63,376 bases of DNA from CAZERD01 sp964515405 (GTDB taxonomy: Bacteria; Campylobacterota_A; Desulfurellia; Desulfurellales; CAZERD01): NCBI GenBank assembly GCA_964515405.1, contig CAZERD010000003.1, forward strand, positions 1 to 63,376, written 5' to 3'. Shown piece by piece: positions 25,360 to 34,908 of the stretch. Every line of letters starts with the position of its first letter. Positions within the stretch are counted from its first letter, which is position 1. The notes beneath the pieces were generated by a model that ran no database searches, was not told where the DNA came from, and worked only from the letters and a program-made list of their open reading frames with translations. A program made the translations under genes and the position numbers.

Positions 25360-26730
25360 TCACAACCCCATTTTACCCGGATTAAGTATGTTGTGTGGGT
25401 CAAAAGCTCTCTTTATAGCTCTGAACAGCTCAACTGAGCGTGCTCCTACCTGCTTCTCCAGGTAACTAGACTTCGTTATACCCACACCATGTTCCCCCGT
25501 TATACTCCCACCCATGGAGATGCACGCATCAAATACCGCGTCCATAGCCATAACTGCTCTCTCTTTCTCAGCACTATCACCCGTGTGGTACATTATATTA
25601 ACATGTATATTACCATCACCAGCATGGCCGAAATTAACTATGGGAACACCAAAATCTTTTGATATTGAATGTATTTTTTTCACCATCTCGGCAATCTTAG
25701 ATCGAGGGACAACAATATCCTCATTCAGCTTACCATCAGCTATGCTTTTAAGAGTTGGTGATATATATCTCCTCGCCATCCACAGTTCTTCAGCTTCCTC
25801 CTCATCTTGGGCAACCCTAAATTCAACAACTCCAAAATTCTTACACACCTCCTCTATCCTCTCTACCTCACCATCAACAGACGCCCTCTCACCGTCTACT
25901 TCCACTATCAACATGGCATCCGCATCAGGAAGATTAACACCCATCGCATCCCTAACCGACTTTACAGCATACCCATCAATAAACTCTATAGACACAGGTA
26001 CAATCTTAGCTCTGATGATAGCGCTCACAGCCAAAGCAGCATCGCTCATATCACCAAAACACATCCTTAATGTTGCCTTATAGGGAGGCACGGGGTGCAA
26101 TCTAAGTATAGCCTTTGTGACAACACAGAGAGTACCCTCACTACCGACTATCAAGCCAGTCAGATTATATCCTGCAACGTCCTTCATGTTCTTGGAACCA
26201 GTGTTTACTACCGACCCATCCGGCAACACTACCTCAAGACCCACAACCCAATCCTTAGTTACACCATACTTTACAGCCCTTGGACCGCCAGCATTCTCAG
26301 CTATATTGCCCCCTATGGTTGAAAACCTCCAGCTTGACGGATCCGGCGGAAAAAACAAACCCAATGGTTTCAGGGCTTCCTGCAAATCATAGTTAACAAC
26401 CCCCGCTTCCACAACAGCCACAAGATTGTCCTCATCTATTTCCAGTATCCTGTCCATCCTCTCCATGGAAAGACATATGCCACCCTTCACGCTTAGAGCC
26501 CCTCCACTGAACCCACTACCCCAACCACGAGGCACAACAGGAATCCTATACCTACCCGCGAGTTTCATTATAGTCGAAACCTCTTCCGTAGTCTCAGGCA
26601 ACACAACAACACTAGGGGGGAACATCAACTGGGTGGCGTCGTAAGAGTACTGAACCCTATCAAGCTCATCATTCAAACATCTATCATCCAGAAGAGACTT
26701 CAATTCCCTAAAGGCCGAAGACTTAAACAC
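25360..26730 (-). CDS. glcD: FAD-linked 2-hydroxyacid dehydrogenase (glycolate/D-lactate type)
   Basis: A 456-residue flavoprotein with the PCMH-type FAD domain (VVPRGWGSGFSGGALSVKGG, then the GGNIAENAGG loop) and the C-terminal FAD-oxidase domain ending GEHGVGITKSSYLEKQVG and NPHNILNPGK-like sequence. The start is GTG, with GAGGGGGTG 5 nt upstream. Substrate could be glycolate, D-lactate or D-2-hydroxyglutarate; sequence alone does not decide. Coupled to glcF, with no glcE. Confidence 0.93.
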   Translation of the reverse strand: MFKSSAFRELKSLLDDRCLNDELDRVQYSYDATQLMFPPSVVVLPETTEEVSTIMKLAGRYRIPVVPRGWGSGFSGGALSVKGGICLSMERMDRILEIDEDNLVAVVEAGVVNYDLQEALKPLGLFFPPDPSSWRFSTIGGNIAENAGGPRAVKYGVTKDWVVGLEVVLPDGSVVNTGSKNMKDVAGYNLTGLIVGSEGTLCVVTKAILRLHPVPPYKATLRMCFGDMSDAALAVSAIIRAKIVPVSIEFIDGYAVKSVRDAMGVNLPDADAMLIVEVDGERASVDGEVERIEEVCKNFGVVEFRVAQDEEEAEELWMARRYISPTLKSIADGKLNEDIVVPRSKIAEMVKKIHSISKDFGVPIVNFGHAGDGNIHVNIMYHTGDSAEKERAVMAMDAVFDACISMGGSITGEHGVGITKSSYLEKQVGARSVELFRAIKRAFDPHNILNPGKMGL

Positions 26731-26798
26731 ACACCACCCCCTCTGTTTTACTTAAGAAGATACTCACTTTCACTCAATAATCAATATATGCACAAGGG

Positions 26799-26822
26799 AA
26801 AGCCCCTGAGGCCAGAGGCTTT
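26799..26822 (-). terminator. Hairpin at the end of sucD
   Basis: AAAGCC/GGCTTT arms, extended inside by CTG/CAG across a single-base bulge on each side, enclose a 4-nt loop. It follows directly on the sucD stop codon in the minus direction. The U-tract is weak, so termination efficiency is uncertain. Confidence 0.5.
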
Positions 26823-27706
26823 CAGACGTGATAGTATTTCTTTAAAACGTCGTATATGGTTTCACCTATTCGGCCTGGATCCTCTATTGTATATACCCCT
26901 GCACTCCTCAGTGCCTCATATTTTGACTCTGCTGTACCACTTTTGCCCATTATTATAGCACCCGCGTGACCCATCCTCCTACCCGGAGGCGCAGTTCTGC
27001 CAGCTATAAACGCAAAAACAGGTTTCTTAACTTCCCTCTTTATATACTCGGCTGCTATCTCCTCAGCATTGCCGCCTATCTCTCCAACCATCATTATAGC
27101 TTCAGTCTCAGGGTCCTCTTCAAATTTCTCCAGCCAATATATATAATCTGTACCCACTATGGGATCTCCACCCATCCCGACACAGGTGGATTGCCCAAGT
27201 CCCATCCTCGAAATCTGATCAGCCGTTTCATAAAGGAGTGTACCGCTCCTTGTAACTATACCCACACTACCCCTTTTGAATATATGACCCGGCATTATGC
27301 CTATCTTCGCAGCACCGGGTGTAATAATCCCTGGGCAATTAGGACCTATAAGCGTCACTCCCTCCTTTTCAATAACACGTTTCACTTTGACCATATCAAG
27401 CACAGGGATACCTTCAGTAATACACACAATAACTTTAATACCACTACCCACAGCTTCAAGTATGGCATCAGCAGCAAATGGAGGTGGCACAAATATTAGA
27501 CTCACGTTGGGATGGGTCTTGTGTACAGCCTCCTCCACGGTATTAAACACTGGGATACCAGCTACCTCCTGTCCCCCTTTGCCCGGTGTAACACCGCTTA
27601 CAACCTTGGTTCCATACTCCTTACAAGCTTTAGCATGGAAGCTACCTTCTTTACCGGTTATACCTTGTACAACAACCCTACTCGTATTGTACACGCAAAT
27701 AGCCAT
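26822..27706 (-). CDS. sucD: Succinyl-CoA synthetase alpha subunit
   Basis: A 294-residue subunit binding CoA and carrying the phosphorylated histidine. The CoA fold signature is QGITGKEGSFHAKACKEYG, then VVSGVTPGKGG. GPNCPGIITP and the phospho-His H247 in RRMGHAGAII are conserved. Catalyses reversible succinyl-CoA plus NDP/ADP to succinate and NTP in the citric acid cycle, oxidative or reductive. It starts 1 bp after sucC ends. Confidence 0.97.
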   Translation of the reverse strand: MAICVYNTSRVVVQGITGKEGSFHAKACKEYGTKVVSGVTPGKGGQEVAGIPVFNTVEEAVHKTHPNVSLIFVPPPFAADAILEAVGSGIKVIVCITEGIPVLDMVKVKRVIEKEGVTLIGPNCPGIITPGAAKIGIMPGHIFKRGSVGIVTRSGTLLYETADQISRMGLGQSTCVGMGGDPIVGTDYIYWLEKFEEDPETEAIMMVGEIGGNAEEIAAEYIKREVKKPVFAFIAGRTAPPGRRMGHAGAIIMGKSGTAESKYEALRSAGVYTIEDPGRIGETIYDVLKKYYHV

Positions 27707-27707
27707 A

Positions 27708-28922
27708 TTAATTCTCCTTCTTCTCCTCAGATTTCTGTTTTGAAGACGACTTCGACTTAGGCTTACCGTTCTTAGCCAGTTCAGAAACCATCTTAGCAGC
27801 CTCTTTAAGATCAGCAGCTATATAAAAGTCCATGGGAGCCTTCTTCAATATCTCCATACCCTGCTCCTTATTGGCTCCGGTAAGCCTTATGACAACGGGT
27901 ATGTTAACCGTGACCCTCTTGAGAGCATCTATTATACCGTTTGCAACCTTATCGCACCTGACAATCCCCCCGAATATATTAATAAACATAGCTTTTACGT
28001 TGGGATCTCTTGTTATTATTTCAAAGGCTTTTGAAACTGTCTCGGGAGTCGCCTCGCCACCCACATCAAGGAAATTAGCAGGCATTCCACCGGCCAGTTT
28101 AATAATATCCATTGTAGCCATAGCAAGGCCTGCACCGTTAACCATACAACCTATATTGCCGTCCAGTTTTATAAAGTTTAAACCCGCAAAACGCGCCTCA
28201 AGTTCATCCGGATCATACTCTGTCAGATCCCTCATCTTGGATATGCTCTTCCTCCGAAACAGAGCATTGTCATCTATATCCATCTTAGCATCAACAGCAA
28301 GCAGGTGTCCTGTTCCAGTAACTACAAACGGGTTAGTCTCAACAAGTGAGCAGTCTTTGTCCATAAAAGCATTATACAACCCCTTAAAAAACTTCTCAGC
28401 CTCCTTGGCGATATCTGTAAGTTCAAGATCATAAACAAGCCGGCGAATTTGGTAAGGCAGAAATCCAACAGCAGGATCAATGGGGATCTTTATTATATCC
28501 TCTGGGTACTTCTCTGCAACTTCCTCTATGTCCATCCCTCCCCTTTTTGAGGCTATAACGGTCGGCCTTGAAGTTGTTCTATCAATTATGATTGACAAAT
28601 AGAGCTCCCTCTTTATATCCGCCGCTTTTTCCACAAGCACCTTCCTTATTTTAACACCTTCAGGACCTGTTTGCCTCGTAACCAACACCTTCCCAAACAG
28701 TTCTTGGGCAACCTCTCTTGCTTCAGAAGAGCTCCTAACAAGCTTTACACCTCCTGCCTTACCCCTACCTCCTGTAAGAACCTGAGCCTTGAGCACCACA
28801 GGGAAGCCAAGCTCCATGGCAACCATCCAAGCATCGTCTGGAAAATACGTAACCCTCGACTCAGGAACAGGAACTCCATATTCAGCTAAGATTTCCTTAG
28901 CTTGATACTCGTGCAATTTCAT
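27708..28922 (-). CDS. sucC: Succinyl-CoA synthetase beta subunit with charged tail
   Basis: ATP-grasp subunit: KLHEYQAKEILAEYGVPVP start, VLTGGRGKAGGVK nucleotide loop, ETNPFVV and VNGAGLAMATMDIIK, GGIVRCD near the end. At 404 residues it is about 15-20 longer than usual because of a Lys/Ser/Glu-rich tail (KPKSKSSSKQKSEEKKEN) beyond the normal end of the fold. GGAGG precedes the ATG. A promoter is visible at 28957-28985. Confidence 0.97.
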   Translation of the reverse strand: MKLHEYQAKEILAEYGVPVPESRVTYFPDDAWMVAMELGFPVVLKAQVLTGGRGKAGGVKLVRSSSEAREVAQELFGKVLVTRQTGPEGVKIRKVLVEKAADIKRELYLSIIIDRTTSRPTVIASKRGGMDIEEVAEKYPEDIIKIPIDPAVGFLPYQIRRLVYDLELTDIAKEAEKFFKGLYNAFMDKDCSLVETNPFVVTGTGHLLAVDAKMDIDDNALFRRKSISKMRDLTEYDPDELEARFAGLNFIKLDGNIGCMVNGAGLAMATMDIIKLAGGMPANFLDVGGEATPETVSKAFEIITRDPNVKAMFINIFGGIVRCDKVANGIIDALKRVTVNIPVVIRLTGANKEQGMEILKKAPMDFYIAADLKEAAKMVSELAKNGKPKSKSSSKQKSEEKKEN

Positions 28923-28956
28923 AAAAACCTCCGTCCAAACCTTTTTCTAAAGGATT

Positions 28957-28985
28957 ATGATAATGCCACTTCACGTAAAAGTCAA
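28957..28985 (-). promoter_or_regulatory. Promoter of sucCD
   Basis: On the - strand TTGACT (28985-28980), 17 nt and TATCAT (28962-28957). A GGAGG ribosome site and the sucC ATG follow about 30-40 nt downstream. Confidence 0.6.
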
Positions 28986-29001
28986 GCTACACAGGAAAGA
29001 A

Positions 29002-29808
29002 TTAAGCCCTAATAAAAGCATAGGCATTGTGATTATGTATACTCTCAAAACTCTCAACTTCAACAGAGAAATTCTCAAGGCTGAGCGTTTTTTTCATACC
29101 CACAACAACATTTCTAGCGATATCTTCAACAAACATAGGGTTATCATAAGCTTTCTCTGTCACATATTTCTCATCGGGTCTCTTCAACAGAGCATATATA
29201 TCACAACTTGCAGAGGACTCAACAATGCCAACAACATCTTCTATCCACACCATCCTGCTATCCAACTTAACAGAGACAGTAACAAGACACCTTTGATTAT
29301 GTGCCCCTCTGTCGCTTATTTCACGGGAACATGGGCATAGACTCGTAACCGGAACCATAACACTCAACGTTACCTCTCTCCCTTCCAATCCACAAAGCGC
29401 ATCCACCTTACACTCATAGCTCATAATGGAAGGTATACCGGTAATAGGGGCATGCTTCTCTATAAAATAGGGAAACATCATCTCGATATATGCCTTCTCA
29501 GCCTGAAACTTATCTCTCATTTCGTCAAGCATGAGACCTATCTTTCTTATGTCTATACTTTCCCTATGTGCATTGAGCACCTCAATAAATCTACTCATAT
29601 GTGTACCCTTAAATCGGCTCGGCAACAGTACGTACATATTAATAACAGCAATGGTATGCTGGGTATTATGAGCCCTATCAAGAAGAACTATAGGATACTT
29701 TAACCCTTTAACCCCAACCTTATCTATTTCTATGTTCCTATAATCCCTCATGGACTGAACATCCTTGAGTTCTCCCATGCCGTGAAGTATAAAAAAACAG
29801 TTCGCCAT
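29002..29808 (-). CDS. folE2: GTP cyclohydrolase FolE2 (type IB)
   Basis: Converts GTP to dihydroneopterin triphosphate, the entry to folate synthesis, using a metal that need not be zinc. FolE2 signatures are DYRNIEIDKVGVKGLKYPI, TSLCPCSREIS (C158 and C160) and HNQR. Length of 268 residues is normal for the family. An alternative ATG 30 bp inside (29778) would give a start closer to most homologues but lacks a ribosome site. FolE2 is often found where zinc is scarce or in thermophiles that lack FolE. Confidence 0.93.
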   Translation of the reverse strand: MANCFFILHGMGELKDVQSMRDYRNIEIDKVGVKGLKYPIVLLDRAHNTQHTIAVINMYVLLPSRFKGTHMSRFIEVLNAHRESIDIRKIGLMLDEMRDKFQAEKAYIEMMFPYFIEKHAPITGIPSIMSYECKVDALCGLEGREVTLSVMVPVTSLCPCSREISDRGAHNQRCLVTVSVKLDSRMVWIEDVVGIVESSASCDIYALLKRPDEKYVTEKAYDNPMFVEDIARNVVVGMKKTLSLENFSVEVESFESIHNHNAYAFIRA

Positions 29809-29848
29809 TTACAACCTACTTATATAGTTAGTTGAACAATAACTTCAG

Positions 29849-29876
29849 TTGAAAAAAGATAAACAATGCATATAAT
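29849..29876 (+). promoter_or_regulatory. Promoter of htpX
   Basis: TTGAAA (29849-29854), 16 nt and TATAAT (29871-29876). GAGGGAGAGG is just upstream of the htpX ATG at 29915. Confidence 0.6.
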
Positions 29877-29914
29877 ATCACACGGAAAGTACAAAAGTAG
29901 AGGGAGAGGTATCT

Positions 29915-30763
29915 ATGAATGCAATAAAAACTGTCCTGCTTCTCGGAACACTAACTGCTCTCTTAATACTTATAGGAGGCATGATAGCTGGGAAGGGAGG
30001 TCTCATAGTAGCATTAATATTCGCCGGTATAATGAACTTCACAAGTTACTTCTTCTCAGACAAAATAGCGCTCTCAATGTACAGAGCACAGCCAGTAACA
30101 ATAGAAGAAGCACCTGAACTCTACGAAATAGTTGAATATCTCTCTCAGAAAGCTGGGATACCCACACCAAGGATATATATTATACCCCAAGAAGCACCAA
30201 ATGCGTTCGCTACCGGTAGAAATCCAGAAAACGCTGTAATTGCCGTAACGGAAGGTGCTCTGAGATTGCTCAGTGAAGAAGAGCTCATGGGCGTTCTCGG
30301 ACACGAGATAGGACATGTAAAACATAGAGATATACTCATCTCCTCAATTGCGGCCACTATTGCAGGTGCGATAATGGTACTTGCAAATATGATGCAATGG
30401 GCAGCCATATTCGGTGGATTTTCCAGGGATCAAGACTCACCAAACCCGCTTATTCTACTCGTGACAGCCCTTGTCGCTCCCATAGCAGCCACCCTAATTC
30501 AGCTCGCCATATCAAGGGCAAGGGAATACTCAGCTGACAGGGCAGGTGCAATATATTCCGGCAACCCCCTGTACCTGGCACACGCTCTTGAAAAACTTGA
30601 AGCCTACTCCCAGAGAATAAGATTACAGGGTTCACCCACAACAGAACATATGTTCATTATAAATCCATTCAAAGGGCAGAACCTGGCAACCTTGTTCTCA
30701 ACCCATCCCCCAACCGAAGAAAGAATAAAAAGACTTATACAAATGGCTAAAGAAGGCGCTTAA
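29915..30763 (+). CDS. htpX: Membrane metalloprotease HtpX
   Basis: M48-family zinc protease of 282 residues in the inner membrane. Two N-terminal hydrophobic helices (about 5-25 and 29-48) precede the catalytic HEIGH motif at 130-134. Two more hydrophobic stretches (about 145-165 and 178-200) follow, then the third-ligand region REYSADRAGA. It degrades damaged membrane proteins. Its 3' end overlaps convergent miaA by 17 bp. Confidence 0.95.
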   Translation: MNAIKTVLLLGTLTALLILIGGMIAGKGGLIVALIFAGIMNFTSYFFSDKIALSMYRAQPVTIEEAPELYEIVEYLSQKAGIPTPRIYIIPQEAPNAFATGRNPENAVIAVTEGALRLLSEEELMGVLGHEIGHVKHRDILISSIAATIAGAIMVLANMMQWAAIFGGFSRDQDSPNPLILLVTALVAPIAATLIQLAISRAREYSADRAGAIYSGNPLYLAHALEKLEAYSQRIRLQGSPTTEHMFIINPFKGQNLATLFSTHPPTEERIKRLIQMAKEGA

Positions 30764-31646
30764 TTTTACCAACAGCCCCTTGAGAAGGCACCCAGTGAGC
30801 CCAATCAAATCTGCTCCGGAAGTGTGTAACCTGTCTCTTAGCATATAAAATTGTATCCCTTGTTATCCTTTTCACCAACTCATCCATATCAATTTTGCCA
30901 AGCACGAAATCAATTGCCTCTTTATATCCTATGGACCCCATCGGCTTAGATGTGGCATACCCCATTTTTATCAACTCCTTCACTTCATCCACAAGTCCTT
31001 TCTCTATCATCTTAATAACCCTTTTCTCTATTCTACACCTCAATGTATCCATCTGTTCATTCACTACAAAAACGCTAAACCGCTCAACAGGAATACGCAC
31101 CTTCTTCTCAACGATACACTCTCCAATAGCCACGCCGGTGCTCAGATATACACCCAATCCTCTTTTTATCCTTTGAGAATCATGGGCATTTATCCGTGTA
31201 GCCCACACATTATCCACTACCTCGAGCCACTTATACATATCTCCCGCAGAAGTCTCCCTAATAGCATCTTCGAGATACAAAAACACCCTTTCATCCACCT
31301 TTGGCACATCATCAAGTCCAAAAACAAGAGAATCAACATAAAAACCACTACCACCCACAATAATCGCCCTCTTCCCACGGCTCTCTATGTCATCTATGCA
31401 TTTAAGACACAACCCAACGAACTCTCCACTCGAATAAGGCTCATCCGGATCCTTTATATCTATCAGATGGTGCCTCACCTTACTCAACTGCTCCGGCGTA
31501 GGTTTTGCTGTTCCTATATCCATATATCTATACACCTGAACGGAATCTGAAGATATAATCTCAGCATTCAGTTCACCTGCGAGTTCCACCGCAATTTCAG
31601 TCTTCCCAACAGCCGTAGGCCCAAGTAATACTATTACTCTATTCAT
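30747..31646 (-). CDS. miaA: tRNA dimethylallyltransferase
   Basis: Adds the dimethylallyl group to A37 of tRNAs reading UNN codons. P-loop LLGPTAVGKTEIAVELA at the N-terminus, then SSDSVQVYRYMDIGTAKPT, HHLIDIKDPDEPYS, and IVGGSGFYVDSL. Length of 299 residues is normal. There is no ribosome site. Instead a TATAAT box ends 7 nt before the ATG, so the mRNA is probably leaderless. Confidence 0.96.
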   Translation of the reverse strand: MNRVIVLLGPTAVGKTEIAVELAGELNAEIISSDSVQVYRYMDIGTAKPTPEQLSKVRHHLIDIKDPDEPYSSGEFVGLCLKCIDDIESRGKRAIIVGGSGFYVDSLVFGLDDVPKVDERVFLYLEDAIRETSAGDMYKWLEVVDNVWATRINAHDSQRIKRGLGVYLSTGVAIGECIVEKKVRIPVERFSVFVVNEQMDTLRCRIEKRVIKMIEKGLVDEVKELIKMGYATSKPMGSIGYKEAIDFVLGKIDMDELVKRITRDTILYAKRQVTHFRSRFDWAHWVPSQGAVGKIKRLL

Positions 31647-31653
31647 GATAAAT

Positions 31654-31703
31654 ATTATACACTAAAGCAAACTATTTAACAAAAGTGCTTTTTAATATAT
31701 AAT
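31654..31703. promoter_or_regulatory. Overlapping divergent promoters for leaderless miaA and kup
   Basis: For miaA (- strand): TTGTTA (31682-31677), 17 nt, TATAAT (31659-31654), then 7 nt and the ATG. For kup (+ strand): TTTAAC (31675-31680), 17 nt, TATAAT (31698-31703), then 7 nt and the ATG. The two -35 boxes overlap. With a start site 6-7 nt after the -10, both mRNAs would begin at or next to the A of the start codon. Neither gene has a Shine-Dalgarno sequence. Confidence 0.75.
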
Positions 31704-31710
31704 ACCTTAC

Positions 31711-33531
31711 ATGAACAATCTAACGGAATCCCTCAAGGAGAACATAAAACCCTTGGGGCTTGTATTTGGCGATATAGGAACAAGTCCTATATATACCCTC
31801 ACAATACTATTCCTACTCATACACCCAACAAGAGAAACAGTGTTGGGCATGCTTTCGCTCGTCTTCTGGACTGTCACAACACTAGTTACCATGCAGTACG
31901 TGTGGTTGGCCATGAGCCTGGATAAAAAGGGGGAAGGTGGAACAATAGTGTTAAAGGAGATACTAACACCCCATTTAAAATCTCCAGGTATAATAGCTTT
32001 TATAAGCGTACTCACGTTTGTTGGCATATCATTCCTTATAGGAGATAGTGTCATAACTCCCGCCATAAGCATACTGAGTGCTGTGGAGGGTTCGGCATTA
32101 ATTCCAGGTCTTAAAAACATAACAACAACAGAAATCGTAATAGCCTCGCTTATAATAGCCATACTGCTGTTCAGCTTTCAGAAAAAAGGCACAGACAAGG
32201 TCGCCGGTGCCTTCGGCCCCATAATGCTGGTTTGGTTCCTATCCTTGGCCCTATTCGGCGCAATATACATCATAAAAGCACCCTTCGTGGTAAAAGCCAT
32301 CAGCCCTGGCTACTTGGTAGATCTTGCAACACACCATCCATGGGATGCATTTTTCGCACTTTCAAGCGCTATTCTCGCGGCTACGGGCGGAGAAGCCATA
32401 TACGCTGACATGGGACATGTGGGCAGAAAACCTATAAGAAATGCCTGGGCTTTTGTATCAACAGCACTTATGCTAAACTATTTTGGGCAGGGAGCATATG
32501 TCATAGAACATCTATCAAACAAGCACAATATACTATTTGAGATGGTACTCACTCAGGCCAAATTTTTCTATGTTCCCTTTCTCGTATTAAGCATAATAGC
32601 CACAGTTATAGCATCTCAAGCTGTTATAAGCGGGATGTTCTCAATAGTATATCAAGGCATTACAACACGAATAATGCCCCTCCTAAGGGTAGAATATACA
32701 TCCAAAAAAATGAGATCCCAAATCTATATCGGAGTCGTCAACTGGATGCTGTTCTTGGCAGTTGTATTAATAATGATAGGATTTAGAACCTCCGAGCACC
32801 TCGCCGCAGCGTATGGACTAGCTGTTACAATCACAATGAGTGCCACAAGCCTCATGATGGCAATAGTATTCTTCTACCTTAAAAGATACGTAAAGATGAC
32901 CATAGCCTTGCTTCTAATGCTCGTGGATCTGTGTTTTGTCTCCTCAAACATAGTATTCAAATTCCCAGATGGGGCTTATTGGGCTTTGTTTATAGGATTT
33001 ATGGTCCTATCAACCATTCTAATATATACCTCCGGCCAGAAAAAACTTTACAACTCCCTGAAGCCAATAAAGCTAAAAAATTTCCTCAATGCTTACAATA
33101 AAGCGTATTCCACGTCCACCAAGATAAATGGGACAGCAATGTTTTTCATAAGGAATTACAACTACATATCCCCCTACATATACAGAACACTCCTCGAACA
33201 GAAGATTATCTACAAAAACAACATATTTGTTTCTCTAAACATAACAGACGAACCCTATGACATAATAGGATCGTTCACAAAAGAACTTGCAGATGGACTC
33301 AAAGTGTTTGAGATAAAGATGGGATACATGGAAACACTCAACATAGAATCCGTCTTTCAGGAAGCAGGCATAAAAACAGATGTCATCTTCTACGGTATAG
33401 AGGACATCATGACAAACAACATTGTATGGAAGATTTTTGCTGTATTCAAAAGAATTACACCATCATTTGTGCAATTCTACAACCTCACACCGAGTAAGCT
33501 CCATGGTGTGATAACAAGGGTGAAGATGTGA
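31711..33531 (+). CDS. kup: KUP-family potassium uptake protein
   Basis: A 606-residue secondary potassium transporter. The N-terminus GLVFGDIGTSPIYTL is the family signature. About twelve membrane helices fill residues 15-450, including GGTIVLKEI and GDSVITPAISILSAVEG. The C-terminal cytosolic domain (about 460-606) is typical. Upstream context gives a leaderless start. No regulatory potassium-sensing gene is adjacent apart from the two-component system on the opposite strand downstream. Confidence 0.95.
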   Translation: MNNLTESLKENIKPLGLVFGDIGTSPIYTLTILFLLIHPTRETVLGMLSLVFWTVTTLVTMQYVWLAMSLDKKGEGGTIVLKEILTPHLKSPGIIAFISVLTFVGISFLIGDSVITPAISILSAVEGSALIPGLKNITTTEIVIASLIIAILLFSFQKKGTDKVAGAFGPIMLVWFLSLALFGAIYIIKAPFVVKAISPGYLVDLATHHPWDAFFALSSAILAATGGEAIYADMGHVGRKPIRNAWAFVSTALMLNYFGQGAYVIEHLSNKHNILFEMVLTQAKFFYVPFLVLSIIATVIASQAVISGMFSIVYQGITTRIMPLLRVEYTSKKMRSQIYIGVVNWMLFLAVVLIMIGFRTSEHLAAAYGLAVTITMSATSLMMAIVFFYLKRYVKMTIALLLMLVDLCFVSSNIVFKFPDGAYWALFIGFMVLSTILIYTSGQKKLYNSLKPIKLKNFLNAYNKAYSTSTKINGTAMFFIRNYNYISPYIYRTLLEQKIIYKNNIFVSLNITDEPYDIIGSFTKELADGLKVFEIKMGYMETLNIESVFQEAGIKTDVIFYGIEDIMTNNIVWKIFAVFKRITPSFVQFYNLTPSKLHGVITRVKM

Positions 33532-33537
33532 ACAAAA

Positions 33538-34908
33538 CTACACCAGAGGAATGCTAATACTGACACACAGACCAGGATTGTTTGGAGCAAATTTCAGTTC
33601 AGCCCTATGCAATTCAGCAACAGCCTTAACAAGACTCAAACCAAGTCCATTCCCCCCTGACCCCCTCGAGCCATCAAGCCTAACAAACTTTTGTGTTATC
33701 CTATCATAATGCTCAGGCTCAACACCACACCCATCATCACAAACACTAAGTTTAACCTTTTCATCACACTGCTTAGCAAATACACCAATCCTGCTCTGTG
33801 TATACTTCACTGCGTTATCCATCACATTGCCAAAGGCTTGGGCTATAAGTTGTTTATTTCCCATAACCTCAAGTCCCTCTTCTACATCTATTTCCACAAC
33901 AATACCGCTTTCCTCAGCTAGTGGCTGATAAAAATCCACAACATCGTGCACGATACTCGTTATGTCCACCATTTCCCAGTTCCCCCTAAGTACACCACTC
34001 TCAACTCTAGAAATACTCAACAGAGCATTCAGCATGCCTACAATCCTATCCACATCACTAACTACATCACTTAAGGATTCACACCCATCGTTTCCTCTCT
34101 GCAATAACCCCTCTACCCTATTCCTCATTCTGTTTATCGGGGTTTTAATATCATGAGCAATGCTATCCACCATCTCCTTGGACTGAACAACCAACCTTTC
34201 CAGCTCATCAAGCATAGAGTTTATAAGCTCACCTATGGAATCAAATTCATCATTCCTGGAACTTACAGGAATTCTTTTGGAAAGATCACCACTCACAATA
34301 CTGTTATACATACCCTTAATCCTATCTACATGGAAAAGCACATCCCTACCCAGTAAAATCCCCATTGTGAGCATTAAAACCACCACAGAGGCAAAAATAA
34401 CAGCCATTACAGCAAACAAGGTTTCTCTTAAATCCTCAAGCCTTCTTATTCCCTGAGCTATAAGAACTTTGTCTCCATTTTTTAGCCCTACAGCCACTAC
34501 CGGCCATAACCCGTCTCCATCAGGCACTTTTCCAATGATGTTCTTCTCCGATATCCATATGTTTCTCACAGGTCGCCCCGGCTTAATATCACCAGGCCAC
34601 CATCTCAAGTCTCCCGTCACCACCCTGCCACCTTTATCAACTAACAAATAATACCTATGGTCTTCTCCCCTGAACCGCTCATGAGCATCAATGTACTGTT
34701 CAACGCCGCTTACCCCATTTTTACTATACACGGAAACTATCTTATGAACTTCTCTTTCCAAACTCACCGAAACCTGTGCTTCAACGAAATCTGTTATGAA
34801 CCAATAAAGCACAAAAAAAGCTATGCCTAAAATTACAACATATATTAGAGAATATCTAAGAGAAAGCCTCACGGCGGTGGTATCAAGCAGTTTTATAAGC
34901 CTACCCAA
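33538..34908 (-). CDS. Membrane sensor histidine kinase
   Basis: A 456-residue kinase. TM1 lies at about 18-38 and TM2 at about 162-185, enclosing an extracytoplasmic sensor of about 120 residues. HAMP follows (about 186-240). The phosphoacceptor is H252 in DSIAHDIKTPINR, and the ATPase has N (GNVMDNAVKYT), G1 (CDDGCGVEP) and G2 (GSGGNGLGLSLVKAV) boxes. It overlaps the response-regulator gene by 8 bp and acts with it. Signal unknown; the sensor domain has no motif I recognise. Confidence 0.94.
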   Translation of the reverse strand: MGRLIKLLDTTAVRLSLRYSLIYVVILGIAFFVLYWFITDFVEAQVSVSLEREVHKIVSVYSKNGVSGVEQYIDAHERFRGEDHRYYLLVDKGGRVVTGDLRWWPGDIKPGRPVRNIWISEKNIIGKVPDGDGLWPVVAVGLKNGDKVLIAQGIRRLEDLRETLFAVMAVIFASVVVLMLTMGILLGRDVLFHVDRIKGMYNSIVSGDLSKRIPVSSRNDEFDSIGELINSMLDELERLVVQSKEMVDSIAHDIKTPINRMRNRVEGLLQRGNDGCESLSDVVSDVDRIVGMLNALLSISRVESGVLRGNWEMVDITSIVHDVVDFYQPLAEESGIVVEIDVEEGLEVMGNKQLIAQAFGNVMDNAVKYTQSRIGVFAKQCDEKVKLSVCDDGCGVEPEHYDRITQKFVRLDGSRGSGGNGLGLSLVKAVAELHRAELKFAPNNPGLCVSISIPLV

